Source: Reticulitermes speratus
Taxonomy: Eukaryota; Arthropoda; Insecta; Blattodea; Rhinotermitidae
DNA: 64,000 nucleotides
Reading direction: 5' to 3'
NCBI GenBank assembly: GCA_021186555.1
Contig: JAJKFL010000003.1
Coordinates: 49,749,630 to 49,813,629 of the forward strand
Of this stretch, positions 10,640-21,593 are shown one piece after another. Position 1 is the stretch's first letter; the number at the start of each line of letters is the position of its first letter. The notes beneath the pieces are model-generated. The model was not told the origin of the DNA and did not search any database. It saw nothing but the letters and a program-made list of their open reading frames with translations. Both the position numbers and the translations under genes were made by a program.

Positions 10640-10894
10640 ATATAGGACTGTGTTTCACAATTAATAGTGAATGAAAGTGTACATTCGTCGGACAATAAAC
10701 ATAGAAAATAAAATGTACGGAATGATTAATATTAAGATTATAAACACAATTTCCAGCTCAGTTTTGTTTACAAAAATTCTCACTTAAAATTATTAATTGT
10801 TCAACCTTGGCTCATGTGTTTCGTCTCAATCAAAATTATGTTCGCTACTTAGGGTCTTATGAATTATGTTACCGCGTAGGCATGTAGTGTGTTG

Positions 10895-10990
10895 TTTCCG
10901 AAACGCTGAAGTGTCACAATTCCCAGAGTGCCCTATCCTGAAGACGGACGTAGCAAGTTCCTCCGAAACGCTCGCAACCACCTAGAGGCT
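10895..10990 (+). repeat. Hammerhead-related arm, GGACGTAGCA subtype (relic)
   Basis: CCTGAAGACGGACGTAGCAA followed by GTTCCTCCGAAACGCTCGC. It has the core and a three-pair stem II (GGA/UCC), but the short stem III and stem I are lost. Similar arms lie at 24825, 30650, 40569, 43925 and 45455. Confidence 0.5.
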
Positions 10991-11320
10991 CTGTTGTGTT
11001 AAACCTAGAATATATGCTTCTCTCCTGTGTGATCTGCAGTTAAGTATTTTTTTTTCTTTTGTTTGTCAAAGACGGTCTTTTAAAGCCCGTTGGTCACTTT
11101 ATGTACCACCACGTTTAACGTTCAGAAATTCGTGAGTTCTGCGTACGCATTGCGTTCGTGTGTTTTGTGTGGTCTCGGGACAGACAGCGATTATTTCTGT
11201 ATACAGTTTGAACTGATTGAGTCTTATAACCGAGACGGAGAGTGTTTACTGCGCGGTACGGACTGAATCTTGAAAGGTTACAGTTAGTCTTTAAAGGGTT
11301 AGCGATATTCTGTAAGGTAC

Positions 11321-11789
11321 AAGGTAAAGTTCGCCGCAAAAACAGGCCATGAAGGTCCAGAGGGGGTGTAGAGCTGTAGGTCTACTCTTTCTTGGCGTTA
11401 GATGGGGATGGGTGGTCAACACCACACCCCGGTCTCTTTATCCCCGGGAAAGAGATCCGATGTCCATTGTACAGGAGGGTGGTGAGCCGGCCTGGCGGGC
11501 ACGGAAGGTCTCGCCCTTACCGGGATTTTTTTTTTCTTTTCCTTTGATCCATTTTTTGTACTTCTAAATCCTTTTGTCCTTCATGCCACTTATGTTCCAT
11601 ACTACTGTCCTTATACAACAAATACAACACAAACATCCATGCCCCTGGTAGGATTCGAACCCACGATCCTAGTAAGCGAGCGGCCGAAGACCCACGCCTT
11701 AGACCGCACGGCCACTGGGATCGGCATTCGATCCCCGGACCGTCCAATCCGTAGCGAGTCGCTATACCGACTACGCTATCCCGGCCCGC
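11321..11789 (-). mobile_element. SINE family A, split by a B-type SINE
   Basis: The 3' two thirds lie at 11321-11526 and the tRNA-like head at 11726-11789 (minus strand). The break is exactly at box B (CGGGATT | ATTCGATCCC), where a second SINE is inserted. Joined on paper the two pieces form a normal A copy, so the B2 insertion is younger than this A copy. Confidence 0.85.
11527..11725 (-). mobile_element. SINE B2: B-type tRNA-Leu-like head with a different body
   Basis: The minus-strand head GCCGATCCCAGTGGCCGTGC and box B GGTTCGAATCC are those of family B. After GGGGCATGGATGTTTGTG, however, the body is unrelated to B (GTATGGAACATAAGTGGCAT, GGACAAAAGGATTTAG) and ends in an A-rich tail. It is inserted in a family A SINE; at most the 3 bp ATT appears duplicated. 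Confidence 0.75.
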
Positions 11790-11794
11790 AACGG

Positions 11795-13200
11795 TATTAT
11801 GTATTTTTCCATTCTGTCTAATGTATTCGCTCCCTCCCTATGTGCCCATTGAGTAGGGCGTGGACCCTGATTGTAAATGTCACGTTTTTGTATTAAACAT
11901 CGATTAAATCTGTAGGCCTTAATCCAGGTGTTTGGCCTTGTTACTGGAGGGTAATCTGAGTGTAAAAGTGACCATGGCGACGTCGAATTCATATCGGTAA
12001 CTAATTCCTGTCCGCCTAAAACCTTTGTTTTCCCTCATAAAACTGTCTGCTCATTTCAGTAGTGTACGCAGCCTGTATTTAAGTAGAACCATTTGACATG
12101 AAGTGTTAAATTCCGGCATCAGTATCAGTGCAGACAAGAGGTGGAGGGGGTGGGGAGCCGGTACAAATTACTGGGGCCTGACTGTGTTACATATGTTTTT
12201 GTCTTTCTCGGTAGTACCATTTTTTGTCGATTGTACAAATTAACCCTTTCAAACGAAGCCCAAGTCACTCTGCAACTGCGAGTCAGTCTTTACGATTTAG
12301 GGTCCGCCCTTACTGGGGAAAAAAAAATTTTTTACGGGGGCCCGAACCCGCTCTCCACGGCCCTGATCATTATTATGCTGTTAGTGTCACCATTGATAGG
12401 ACTTCGCTCTGTTGAAACTTAAATATCCTACCAATGAAGGGCGTTAGGAAAAATCTGTACAGGAATTTCGCATCTAAATTTGTCAGTAATTGTGTTTCAA
12501 GAGTTTAATCATGTTGCATTGTCTGGATATGTTACAAGTCAGGGTTCCACACGCGCGCGCGCGCACACACACATATGTAAGGCCATATAAGGCCTAGTGG
12601 TTACCGTATGTACAGCCAGATTTAACGCTAAACTACATTTTTACCACACCGTGTACTTGTGTGAAACCATCGAACAACCGTTAGTCTCCAAAGCGTGAAT
12701 TGAGCATCATGTAAATGTATTTTTCGCCAATTTTGTGATCGATAAATTGTGTGTATGCCGGGGGTATATAGGCCTGGATTTGGGTTTAGTGTCTAACAAT
12801 TCATGTGTGTTGAGATGGACGTGTGATCTACTTGCCCTGTCTGTTTGTAATCCTGCATTACTGATTACTTCTGTCGACAGGTCTGTCTTTGCGGTAATTG
12901 TTACATTAAAACTTTCCCTTTAGTGAAATGGCCGCAGTGTATGGTATTTGTGCCGCCAACCTTTGTTGTCTTTATTATTATCTCCATGCGTGCTACGCTG
13001 TCGAGTCGTCCTCTGTTACATCGCTACAGGGAAGTAAACACTGGCGTTACCGCAGAATCTCACCTTTCCCTTTCCTGTTGGTGAGGACATATGCCTCAAT
13101 TAACACTGTTTTATTTAACAGAAGTTTAATTAAATGGGAGTTCGTTAGCTGCATAGAATCTTGGTTGAGGTACCGACTAGCCAGATAATTTGTCGTGCAT
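11795..13200. other. Unannotated non-coding stretch
   Basis: No gene is supported. A (CG)n/(CA)n run lies at 12551-12573. The open frames here are short and have no splice or composition support. Confidence 0.4.
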
Positions 13201-13204
13201 TTCC

Positions 13205-13345
13205 TCAGTCACTGCATGCAGATGTAGGGATAGTGCCCTAAATTAGGTGATGTTGGCGTCATTCCGTGGCCATTCCAATTGCTGCTTGTTACATCTAATT
13301 CGACGCTGTATAACCTGATTTGCTGACATCGTTAAATAAACTAAC
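13205..13345 (+). repeat. Degraded repeat related to the SINE D tail
   Basis: Carries ATAGTGCCCTAAATTAGG and ends GCTGACATCGTTAAATAAAC, close to the TTGACAGCGTCGTTAAATAA end of the D copy at 15130-15346. The head is not visible. Confidence 0.4.
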
Positions 13346-13795
13346 TATAAATACAAATCAAACATTTGTTACCGATTTTAGAGCGATTTAATCTGCGATC
13401 CGTTAAACGTAAGTTATATGCTTACGGTTCTTTCATGCTGAGAAAACGTCTGCTATAAGAGAAGTTGATTCAGTGTTAGTGTGGTTTATTTAGCGGTGCA
13501 TGGCGGTAGAAGAGGCAGGTGCCTGGTCGCGCACTGGCCGGGTGAAAAGGTTACTGACAGCTACGCTATTGTTTAGCGTGTTTGTAAAGGGAAGTGGACA
13601 TACTCGTCCGAGGTACATACAACAGTTTACGTCACTTTATTGTAGCATTTTCTCTGCCATATTTTGTCACTACACTGTTGGTAATCATTTGTCCGATGTA
13701 GCCTGTAGCATGAGACTGAATGCACTTATTTCGAAATTCGTGTTTCTTCTCAAAATTAACTTGTATGTATAGTTTTGTGTGGGTGTGAATCTTGG

Positions 13796-14068
13796 TAAAG
13801 GTAAAGTTGACCTGTCCACGCCATGAAGTCGTATAGCTCCACTCTTAACCTTGGCCCTGGCTGAAAGTCAGCGGTCAACTTCATGCCCCGGCCGCTTTAT
13901 CCCGGGGAAAGAACCCTTGTACGCATTGAATAGGACGCTGGTTGGACCCCAGAGCCAGTCTGGACGTTTTGGGTGGGGGAAAGAAAGCTATTGTCGCTAC
14001 TGGGATTCGAACACCGGACCGTCCAGCCCGTAGCCTAGTTACTACACTGACTACGCTGTACTGGCTGC
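13796..14068 (-). mobile_element. SINE family A', near full length
   Basis: On the minus strand: AGCCAGTACAGCGTAGTCAG head, box B GGTGTTCGAATCC, CAAAACGTCCAGACTGGCTC body and 3' end CTTTACCTTTACC. A deletion shortens the 3' third. Confidence 0.8.
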
Positions 14069-14539
14069 AGGATGTGAAACTTGATTGAAAGTAAAGTGAC
14101 ACGTATGTTCGGTATTTTCCATCACCTCATTTGCGTTTAAAGAAACGCCTTTTTGGAACCTGGCTCACTTTTCGTCATCACGTAAGAGTGTGGAACCTGC
14201 TGTGTTGGTTTCACTATATAGAGCTGCAAAATACCTCCAGCCATTTCATTATATGGCTGAGTGTAATAGATAGGCACATGTACATGTATGACACTTTTTC
14301 AACTGTACGTAGATGCTGCTGTGATTTACAAAATATGCATTTCTTTAAAATCGTTACTGAATTCATAGAAGCGTTTATCATTATCATATGTATTTCTCAT
14401 TCAACAGATACAAGTAATACTGTCAGTATCAAGTGGGGTCCGTGAAAGTTTTTGGCGTTAAATACGTGTCCTTATTGGAAAAGGTTAGGGACCTTTGTTC
14501 TAGAACCTGACGTAATAACTGGGTGGTTGGCTTTTTTTT

Positions 14540-14668
14540 GTTATCCGTATCCAGTAAGCCCCGGCACTCAAATCTCGACCGTCAGACCAGCTGGGCTGAG
14601 TTTTACACGATTTTCTTTAGTATATCCGGACAAATACCGGGATAATGCCTTAAATTAAGTCTCAGCCC
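14540..14668 (+). repeat. Degraded dispersed repeat (TCCGGACAAATACCGGGATA type)
   Basis: The segment TCCGGACAAATACCGGGATA then ATGCCTTAAATTAAG recurs in altered form at 15370-15405. Family not known to me. Confidence 0.3.
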
Positions 14669-14823
14669 CTTCATTCCACATGCGTGTCATTTAATTATTC
14701 AGTAATCGTGTATCATTCGACATGTAATACTGTAATATATTATTGCCGTGTACTCCAATTTAGTCGGATAACACAACCAGCAAGGTACACTTTATACAAA
14801 TACATAAATTATTTATTTAAACA

Positions 14824-14864
14824 TTACAACATGTTTCGGCCTATCGGCCATCTTCAAGGATCCT
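14824..14864 (-). repeat. Hammerhead-like motif, single worn copy
   Basis: Minus strand reads CTTGAAGATGGCCGATAGGC then CGAAACATGTTG. Stem II GGCC/GGCC and the palindromic ACATGT are intact, but the core has U in place of the conserved C and stem I pairing is poor. Confidence 0.5.
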
Positions 14865-15129
14865 ATTTAATACAATAAGACGATACTCAAGACCATTTCA
14901 TTCCCTGCCAACAGTAAGAGAAATAAGCAAAGGAGATAACCATAAAATATAAAATGCCCCAATGTGATTAGAAACAAAATATTAACATCATTAAGTGCCA
15001 GAAACTTGTTGGAATGTGTAAGTAAATAATTTACTTATTTGTATTAAGTGTACCTTTTTGGTTGTATTGTCTGATGGCATATAGTATTAACAATTAAGTG
15101 TCGTTAGATAAACCAAGAATGAATTTGAA

Positions 15130-15346
15130 ACCGAGCAAGGTGGCTCAAACTGTGACACTTGTGACTTGCATACGGGAGGCGCTCTGTTCGAATTTTGGCC
15201 AAAATGCAAGGTGGCACTGGGCAGATCTGTCTGCGAGCACTTCGATTTCCTCCTGTCATTCTCATTCGACCAACGCGCCGTACCCATTCATTTATCTATC
15301 ATCGACGTTATATAATTTTAACCGTTGACAGCGTCGTTAAATAACA
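15130..15346 (+). mobile_element. SINE family D (diverged copy)
   Basis: Head AGGTGGCTCAAACTGTGACA and box B-like GTTCGAATTTTGG, then AAGGTGGCACTGGGCAGAT, a pyrimidine-rich centre and a TTGACAGCGTCGTTAAATAA end. It parallels the better copy at 42891-43120 in order and spacing. Confidence 0.6.
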
Positions 15347-15896
15347 TACTCAGCCGAGTCGCCCTCAGGCATATGTCGGGGCACTGCCTTAAATTATGCC
15401 ACAACCAGTTCTATCTACCCTTTTTACATTTCATTACTCATTTTCGTCCGTTTATTCGACACTATTAGTCCGGGTTATTGGGAGCGTCGTGTACGTGTAA
15501 ATACCGTGTAAGCCCGAATATTAAGGCGAGATTTTTTAGGAAATGGCTGCCAGGTAGGGATCGCCTTATAAGCGAGGCCCTACGGCACGTGATAATTAGT
15601 GATAAAGATGTCATGTGTGAAGTTAATTGTCTGTGTGTTAAAAGGTTGTATTGATTTACGTTCATAGGTCCATAAAGTCTGTTGTTATGTGTTATCTTTA
15701 GTTTTATATCTGACAGTCCGAAACTTGAGTAATGTTTTTATTACATTTTCTAAATTTTCTTGGTTAATCTCTCTAAATATTTTGAGATATTTAGCAGTAA
15801 GGATAGCAGGCATCAGTCACAACAGTTCTTTGTATGTTGTAAAGTTTTACTGCAACAATGTTTTTGGAATCATCGCCCCGTTATGTATGTAATCGA

Positions 15897-16102
15897 CTAT
15901 TTCAGTGTTTGTCAGAATAAACACAACACTTTTCACATGCACTGTTTTTCTCTACATGTTTCGCCCGCGTACGCCTGCCATCATCAGGTAGATCTTGTAA
16001 CTTGTACCTGATGATGGCCGTCGTACGCGGGCGAAACATGTTGAAGAGAAAAACAGTGCATGTGAAAAATGTTGTGTTTACTCTGGCAAAGATTGAAATA
16101 GT
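15897..16102. mobile_element. Hairpin element with hammerhead-like cores in both arms
   Basis: Arms of about 95 nt (15897-15990 and 16005-16102) are inverted copies joined by a short centre. Reading inward they run CTATTTCA..ATAAACACAACA..CATGCACTG..ACATGTTTCGCCCGCG. Each arm holds CCTGATGATGGC...GGGCGAAACATGT. It abuts a second inverted-repeat element at 16103. No coding sequence. Confidence 0.7.
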
Positions 16103-16312
16103 TTACTGCAACATGTTTCGGCTTATGTGTAAAGAGCCATTATCAGGTGGACAAGATACCAAAGAAAAGTTGTGTACACAACCTTAACCTAAACCATATA
16201 CAAGGAACATGTAAAATAATTAAGGTGGTGTACATAATTTTTCTTTGGTACATTGTCAGCCTGATGATGGCTCTTTATACATGCGCCGAAACATGTTGCA
16301 GTAAAACTTTTG
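16103..16312. mobile_element. Inverted-repeat element with hammerhead-like arms
   Basis: The left arm (TTTACTGCAACATGTTTCGG on plus, 16103-16147) is the inverse of the right arm at 16262-16306. The right arm reads CCTGATGATGGCTCTTTATA then GCGCCGAAACATGTTGCAGT. The core CUGAUGA, stem II (GGC/GCC) and ACATGT are present. TTTTACTGCAACA also occurs at 15848, suggesting that an outer arm predates the neighbouring hairpin's insertion. Confidence 0.65.
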
Positions 16313-16981
16313 CAACATATGAAGAATTTTTGTGATTGACGGCTACCGTCCTAACTTCTGTAAATCTCTCTAAATACCCCAATGGGGAAGAGTAAGGTGC
16401 CTTATACTTTGGCTTGTGCGGTCAGTGGAAATGAAAAGGTATTCAGGTGCCTTGCCCGTAGAGTGAAAAATAGCAGTGATAGTTTTATAGCAACTCGCAT
16501 TACCGGTTTGTGTAACGTTGACACGACTGTGGCGGCAGGTCTGGCCTGCTGACTAGGCTGTGGGTCATTAGGTTCAAGTCACTCTCGCCGTATATATTAT
16601 AGAGCAAGGTCGCCGGCGTTACTGTTCTGTTACCGCGTTTGGGCGCGGCTCTTCGTGACGTCATGCCCGGTGCTAGACCTCTCATTTTAACTGCACACAG
16701 ACGATAATAAATCATCTGTATGCTTAACGTATGTCACCAGGGTGATAAGACCAACCAGTAAAATATGCCATATATGTCACTTTCATTTTTATTAAGGTTT
16801 AAAGTGAAATGTAATAGTAAAACACAGCAACCAGCCAGTTTCATGATCCAGAATCCGTTTTGAGAAACTAAGAGTCGGCCATCTACCCCAGAAATTCACC
16901 GCGTTTTGTGGTTTGTTGCCTTCTTCACGAGAGGCCGCCTAGAGGATCCTCTCCTAAGCCAAATGAAGTCCACAACACATC

Positions 16982-17191
16982 CGATTTCTTAAAAACAATA
17001 TTATCTTACGATATACCGCCAGGTATCCTAAGAGGGATTTTCCTTCAGGTTCACCGACTAAAATCTTGTATATATTTATTTTCTTCCTATTCGCACTACA
17101 CGCCCCATCCACCTCACTGTCGTTGATTTGATAACCGTAATAATATCTGATGGAAGAGTACAAATTGTGAAGCTGTCCGTTATGCAGTTGG
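16982..17191 (-). mobile_element. Non-LTR retrotransposon 3' end (relic)
   Basis: The plus-strand order TTAAAAACAATATTATCTTA...AAATCTTGTATATATT...CGCACTACACGCCCCATCCA...GATTTGATAACCGTAATAAT parallels the LINE copy at 56200-56645 segment by segment. Frameshifted and non-coding. It is directly followed by a SINE A'. Confidence 0.65.
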
Positions 17192-17478
17192 GCAGCTGGC
17201 GTAGCTCAATCAGTTTAGTGACTGTAGGACGCGCTGGACTTTCCGGGATTCGAATCCCGGCAGGGACGAAAGAGTTTTCTCTCTCCAAAAGGTTCAGACC
17301 GGCTGTGGGGCCCACCTGGCCCCCTATTGAACTTGTACCGGGGTTCTTTCCGGAGGTAAAGCGGCCGGTAAGTGAAGCTGACCACTCACCTCTGTCTATT
17401 GCCGAGGTTAGGAATGAGGGGACTATGCCTCCACTGTCCCTGTGTGCCCTCACAGTGAGTACAGGGACAACTACCGTT
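17192..17478 (+). mobile_element. SINE family A', near full length
   Basis: Box A region CTGGCGTAGCTCAATCAG and box B GGGATTCGAATCCCGG, then CCAAAAGGTTCAGACCGG and the standard body; 3' end TGTGTGCCCTCACAGTGAGT. It sits at the edge of an old LINE fragment. Confidence 0.8.
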
Positions 17479-17606
17479 TTCTATTATGAAATTTTTTTTC
17501 AAGGGTATTGTTACTTCTCTCTTAAATGGAAACGTTAGTAGCCGTGTACGAGATAACGCGGTGCTATTGCGCGGAAGACCACAGCCTGTGTCCTGACAGG
17601 GGTTAT

Positions 17607-18533
17607 TCCTGGTTGTCCGCAGTTCCTGTAGCCAGATGCCCTGACAGTCCCTCATATTACAACACATCCGCTTCCTGGTTGTTTGCAGTTCCTGTAGCCA
17701 GATGCCCTGACAGTCCCTCATATTACAACACGTCCGCTTCCTGGTTGTCCGCAGTTCCTGTAGCCAGATGCCCTGACAGTCCCTCATATTACAACACGTC
17801 CGCTTCCTGGTTGTCCGCAGTTCCTGTAGCCAGATGCCCTGACAGTCCCTCATATTACAACACGTCCGCTTCCTGGTTGTCCGCAGTTCCTGTAGCCAGA
17901 TGCCCTGACAGTCCCTCATATTACAACACGTCCGCTTCCTGGTTGTCCGCAGTTCCTGTAGCCAGATGCCCTGACAGTCCCTCATATTACAACACGTCCG
18001 CTTCCTGGTTGTCCGCAGTTCCTGTAGCCAGATGCCCTGACAGTCCCTCATATTACAACACGTCCGCTTCCTGGTTGTCCGCAGTTCCTGTAGCCAGATG
18101 CCCTGACAGTCCCTCATATTACAACACGTCCGCTTCCTGGTTGTCCGCAGTTCCTGTAGCCAGATGCCCTGACAGTCCCTCATATTACAACACGTCCGCT
18201 TCCTGGTTGTCCGCAGTTCCTGTAGCCAGATGCCCTGACAGTCCCTCATATTACAACACGTCCGCTTCCTGGTTGTCCGCAGTTCCTGTAGCCAGATGCC
18301 CTGACAGTCCCTCATATTACAACACGTCCGCTTCCTGGTTGTCCGCAGTTCCTGTAGCCATATGCCCTGACAGTCCCTCATATTACAACACGTCCGCTTC
18401 CTGGTTGTCCGCAGTTCCTGTAGCCAGATGCCCTGACAGTCCCTCATATTACAACACGTCCGCTTCCTGGTTGTCCGCAGTTCCTGTAGCCAGATGCCCT
18501 GACAGTCCCTCGTATTTCAACACGTCCGATTCC
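17607..18533. repeat. 66-bp minisatellite, about 14 copies
   Basis: Head-to-tail copies of a 66-bp unit (TCCTGGTTGTCCGCAGTTCC...) are almost identical to each other. The second and twelfth copies carry single changes, and the last copy is more diverged. Because 66 is divisible by three, both strands show long open frames, about 364 residues on plus and 353 on minus. These are side effects of repeat length, not evidence for a protein. The high identity points to recent expansion. Confidence 0.95.
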
Positions 18534-19080
18534 CTATCATTTCCAGTTCATTACTCATCTATGCTGTCATTCATCATTGTATATTCGAAGCTATCGACAG
18601 CGTCGTCATGTAAGTCATGAACAGTGATTTCTCTTGTTTACCATTCAGTAGTAATTTCCTGCAGCAACCTGTTTTGAAATTGATCCGGTAAACGGAAAGT
18701 ATTTTTTTTGCGTACGTGACATTTGTTTGTGCCCCATTTCGGGTCTGGTACTTTCTTCGTACGAAGTGACGCTTGTTTGGAACGATTTTTTGTTACACTT
18801 TTATGGCGCAACAGTTAAATTGCAGGCCCTGTGTTCTGTACCAGGGCTATATACAATGTCATATTTACAACCCGATACTACATTCATCTTTGAACTAGTT
18901 CTCTAATAGCTTTTCCCCACTCATGTCTTATTTACGTGCTGTTACATTGGACTTAACGCATTTTTGTAATACTAGGTTTTCATTGTATGGCGCTGCGTAA
19001 AGCAGGCGTAACTGAACTAGTTCTAGGCAAAATATACATACAATAACACGTTCATTCGTCACAACTATGTATTTTTATTT
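18534..19080. other. Unannotated non-coding stretch
   Basis: AT-rich single-copy-looking sequence between the minisatellite and LINE remnants. Nothing recognisable. Confidence 0.4.
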
Positions 19081-19082
19081 CC

Positions 19083-19226
19083 TATATTCCTGCTTGCGGA
19101 AAGACTGCCTTCTAAAACACGTGATTGAAGGAAAGTTAGAGGGAAGGATAGAAATTGAAAGAGGAAGCACTAGATCGCACCCTATGGAGAAGTCGCTTTG
19201 GAGGAGGCTACGTGCAGGCCATCCAT
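19083..19226 (+). mobile_element. Non-LTR reverse transcriptase C-terminal relic
   Basis: Frames joined across a gap read CLRKDCLLKHVIEGKLEGR and then EEALDRTLWRSRFGGGY, an order typical of the C-terminal tail of insect non-LTR reverse transcriptases. An internal deletion and a frameshift separate the two blocks. Confidence 0.65.
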
Positions 19227-19312
19227 TAAGTTGTGTACAAATCAGTGCATTTTTACAGTGTCAGTCTTCCAAAATCTTCACAGCTCAGAGTTGGACCAAG
19301 TATCGTTTAGGA

Positions 19313-19662
19313 GAGATGATTTTCTGTAATTAGTGACACATTGTGAAGGAGAAGGTTGGAGAATAAGAACAGACAAGGAGATAAAGGACAAGGGGAAGAT
19401 AATGTAAAATTTATAAAATCGCTCCAACTGATGTGGTATGATAATAAAAGAGTGCCAAAACAAATAGCTACAGCCACAATTAAAGGAGGAAGGAAATGAG
19501 GAAGACCACGTAGAAGATGGAGGGACGAGGTTGAAGAGGCTTTAAATAAAATGGGACTAAAAAAGAGACAGGCATTGGCCAGAGACCGTCGTGAATGGAG
19601 GAAGACTGTATTGGAAGCCAAGGTCCACAACGGACTGTAGCGCTGGAGAAGAGGAAGAAGTG
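19313..19662 (+). mobile_element. Second non-LTR reverse transcriptase C-terminal relic
   Basis: Translated pieces include SLQLMWYDNKRVPKQIA, GRPRRRWRDEVEEALNKMGL and RQALARDRREWRKTVLEA, then a stop. The GRPRRRW...ARDRxxWR arrangement is the usual end of such proteins. An in-frame stop precedes GRPRRRW. Its sequence differs from the LINE at 56200, so it is another family. Confidence 0.75.
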
Positions 19663-20244
19663 TTAACAGGGTGTCGTTAATTACATGTCAGCACTGCAGC
19701 CTTGCGGCGTGTGTGTTATCACTGTGTCCAGGTGGCGTTGTTGTCATTTTGATTCCGCAGTATATTTTCACTCCAAGGCGTTAATCGCACGGAGCAGAGT
19801 CCTTCTTGGCTTGCTAATAGCCTTTTTGCTATTCGAGAAATTAACCACCTATTATAGAATCCGAAGGTTTATTACCATGTGTAGGCCTACAGTACTTATC
19901 ATAAACGGAAAACAGCCCCACTTGTTGTTTGCCCTTTTGTAAATTGGCCCCATTGCGATGTTTGGGGTATTTACATTATCCGTACACGTATTTGATCGCA
20001 TTCTGCGGGTTTTTCTTAAAATATGTTTCCTTGGCCCTACCAGCTGATAATTTATTTTAAATAACAATTAAAGATATAACTTAAACACACTAAGGCCATA
20101 GAGCGAGGTCGTTCTTGAGAAACTCTTAGCGGTTTGACACTCCGACGTTGTATACAATCCGGAGGTGTATTACAACGTCCACTGGACTGTCCTCAGCCAT
20201 ATAAATCCAATCTTTGTCCTAACACATTTGTTTATCTTAATACT

Positions 20245-20532
20245 GAGGAGCGGTTTAGCTCAGTCAGTATAGTGACTGAGCCACGGCCTGGAGTATCCGG
20301 GGTTTGATTTACCTCAGGTGCAACAGATTTTTCTGTCCTCCAAAACGTCCAGATCTTTCTGGGGGCCCACCCAGCGTCCTGTTAACGGTTACCGGGGCTC
20401 TTTCCCCGGGAGTAAAGCGGCCGAGACGTGAGGCTGAGCACTGACTTCCAACTATTGCCGTGGTTAAGAATGAGAGGAGCTGTACCATGACTCTCCCTGT
20501 TTGCCTTCATGACGTGCATCGGGACGACTTTG
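20245..20532 (+). mobile_element. SINE family A', near full length
   Basis: Head GAGGAGCGGTTTAGCTCAGT and altered box B GGGGTTTGATTTACC, then TCCAAAACGTCCAGATC, the body with TTTCCCCGGGAGTAAAGCGG, and a 3' end around 20525. A LINE fragment on the opposite strand follows directly. Confidence 0.8.
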
Positions 20533-20534
20533 TT

Positions 20535-20672
20535 TTCACTTTTCCATCTTAATATTATTCTCCCATCTATACTTGCGTTTGTGAACTGGTATCTTCCCCT
20601 AGGTTTCCAAACTAAAATTTTGTATGCACTTTTCTTCTCTCCCATACGTGCTACACGCTCTGGGCATATCTT
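20535..20672 (-). mobile_element. Non-LTR retrotransposon 3' end (relic)
   Basis: CCATCTTAATATTATTCTCC, AAACTAAAATTTTGTATGC and CCCATACGTGCTACACGC match the same positions of the minus-strand LINE at 56200-56645. Only this central part of the tail is present. Confidence 0.65.
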
Positions 20673-21007
20673 CCTCCTTTTTTTTTGCGACTAAGACACA
20701 TATTTGGTTAAGAGTACAAGTTATACGTGATAAATACCAGTGAATTACGAGGAGGCTGGGAGGTGTTCCTTTGAATTGCAGGAAATAAAGTAATTTTTGT
20801 TCCCTGCTGGCCTCGGGCTGCCGTACCTCCCATGTGTCTAGATGGGGACAAATGTAGTGTTGTAATTGTTGGACCCAAGGTTCTTTACTGTAACCAGATC
20901 TCCTTGGTTAATAATGCATGCCATTGGTAAGGAAAGGTATGTTCATACAGCCGTGGCTTCCATTGCAATTCTTTAAGATTAATGTGTAATTGGATGTGAC
21001 TCCGTGT

Positions 21008-21075
21008 AGTCTGGTAGACGTATACCGTTTCTGAGGAACGTGCTGCCTCCAGCATCAAGGTAGAGACGGAGACAA
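21008..21075 (-). repeat. Hammerhead-related arm, GGAGGCAGCA subtype (relic)
   Basis: Minus strand CCTTGATGCTGGAGGCAGCA then CGTTCCTCAGAAACGGTATA. The core is damaged; stem II is only GGA/UCC-like. Confidence 0.4.
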
Positions 21076-21185
21076 ACTTTATGTGGTTCATTCCGTGCAT
21101 TGTCGATAACTAATTCGCAACACTCAGACTAACGACAGGCACAGTATTATTTCTTAGACGTTTATATTATATTATCACATAAAAT

Positions 21186-21226
21186 ATTCCTACATGTTTC
21201 GATCCCCAAGGGATCATAATCAAGGA
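21186..21226 (-). repeat. Hammerhead-like motif, worn copy
   Basis: Minus strand CCTTGATTATGATCCCTTGG then GGATCGAAACATGTAGGA. Stem II GAUCC/GGAUC and a short stem I (UCC/GGA) are kept, but two core bases differ from CUGANGA. Confidence 0.45.
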
Positions 21227-21593
21227 TGATGATCATGGATGTAAGTTATCGTAATTATTTTTTCTATAATTTCCCTAATGAAAGTAATTTACTTGTGCAT
21301 TTTTAGGCTACCTGTAAGAGAAAGGAAACCGGGTAACATTAAAACTGATACAGTAAGTAGTGTGACTACTAGGTTTCCCAGTAGGTGTCTCGACATCGAA
21401 TTCTGTTAAAGCTAGTAGGGGGTCTGTACGGCCATTCCTTTCGTTTATTGTTCGTGGGAGACTGTAGTTAGCAGGATACAAATGGTACGGTGTCTGCAGG
21501 TTAGCTATGCTGCTGCTGCTGGCGGAAGTGTGTTGACTTGAGGCTTAAGTTATCCTGTTGTCGATATACTTCATTAACATTGTTGAAATGGAT

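Larger units (their letters stand above)
10036..10702. mobile_element. Penelope-like, hammerhead-bearing inverted-repeat element, interrupted by a second one
   Basis: The left arm (10036-10148) reappears inverted as the right arm (10381-10420 plus 10652-10702): for example TTTATTGTCCGACGAATGTA at the left edge and its complement at the right. A 230-bp unique AT-rich centre separates the arms. The right arm is split by a 207-bp hairpin element at 10433-10639, flanked by atacaggactgt (10421-10432) and atataggactgt (10640-10651). No reverse transcriptase remains, so this is a non-autonomous copy. Assignment to Penelope-like elements rests on the ribozyme motif and is inference. Confidence 0.65.

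Noticed and set aside
17386..18620. Open frames of 353 and 364 residues on opposite strands
   Set aside because: They are products of a 66-bp tandem repeat whose length is a multiple of three; no start, splice or composition support.
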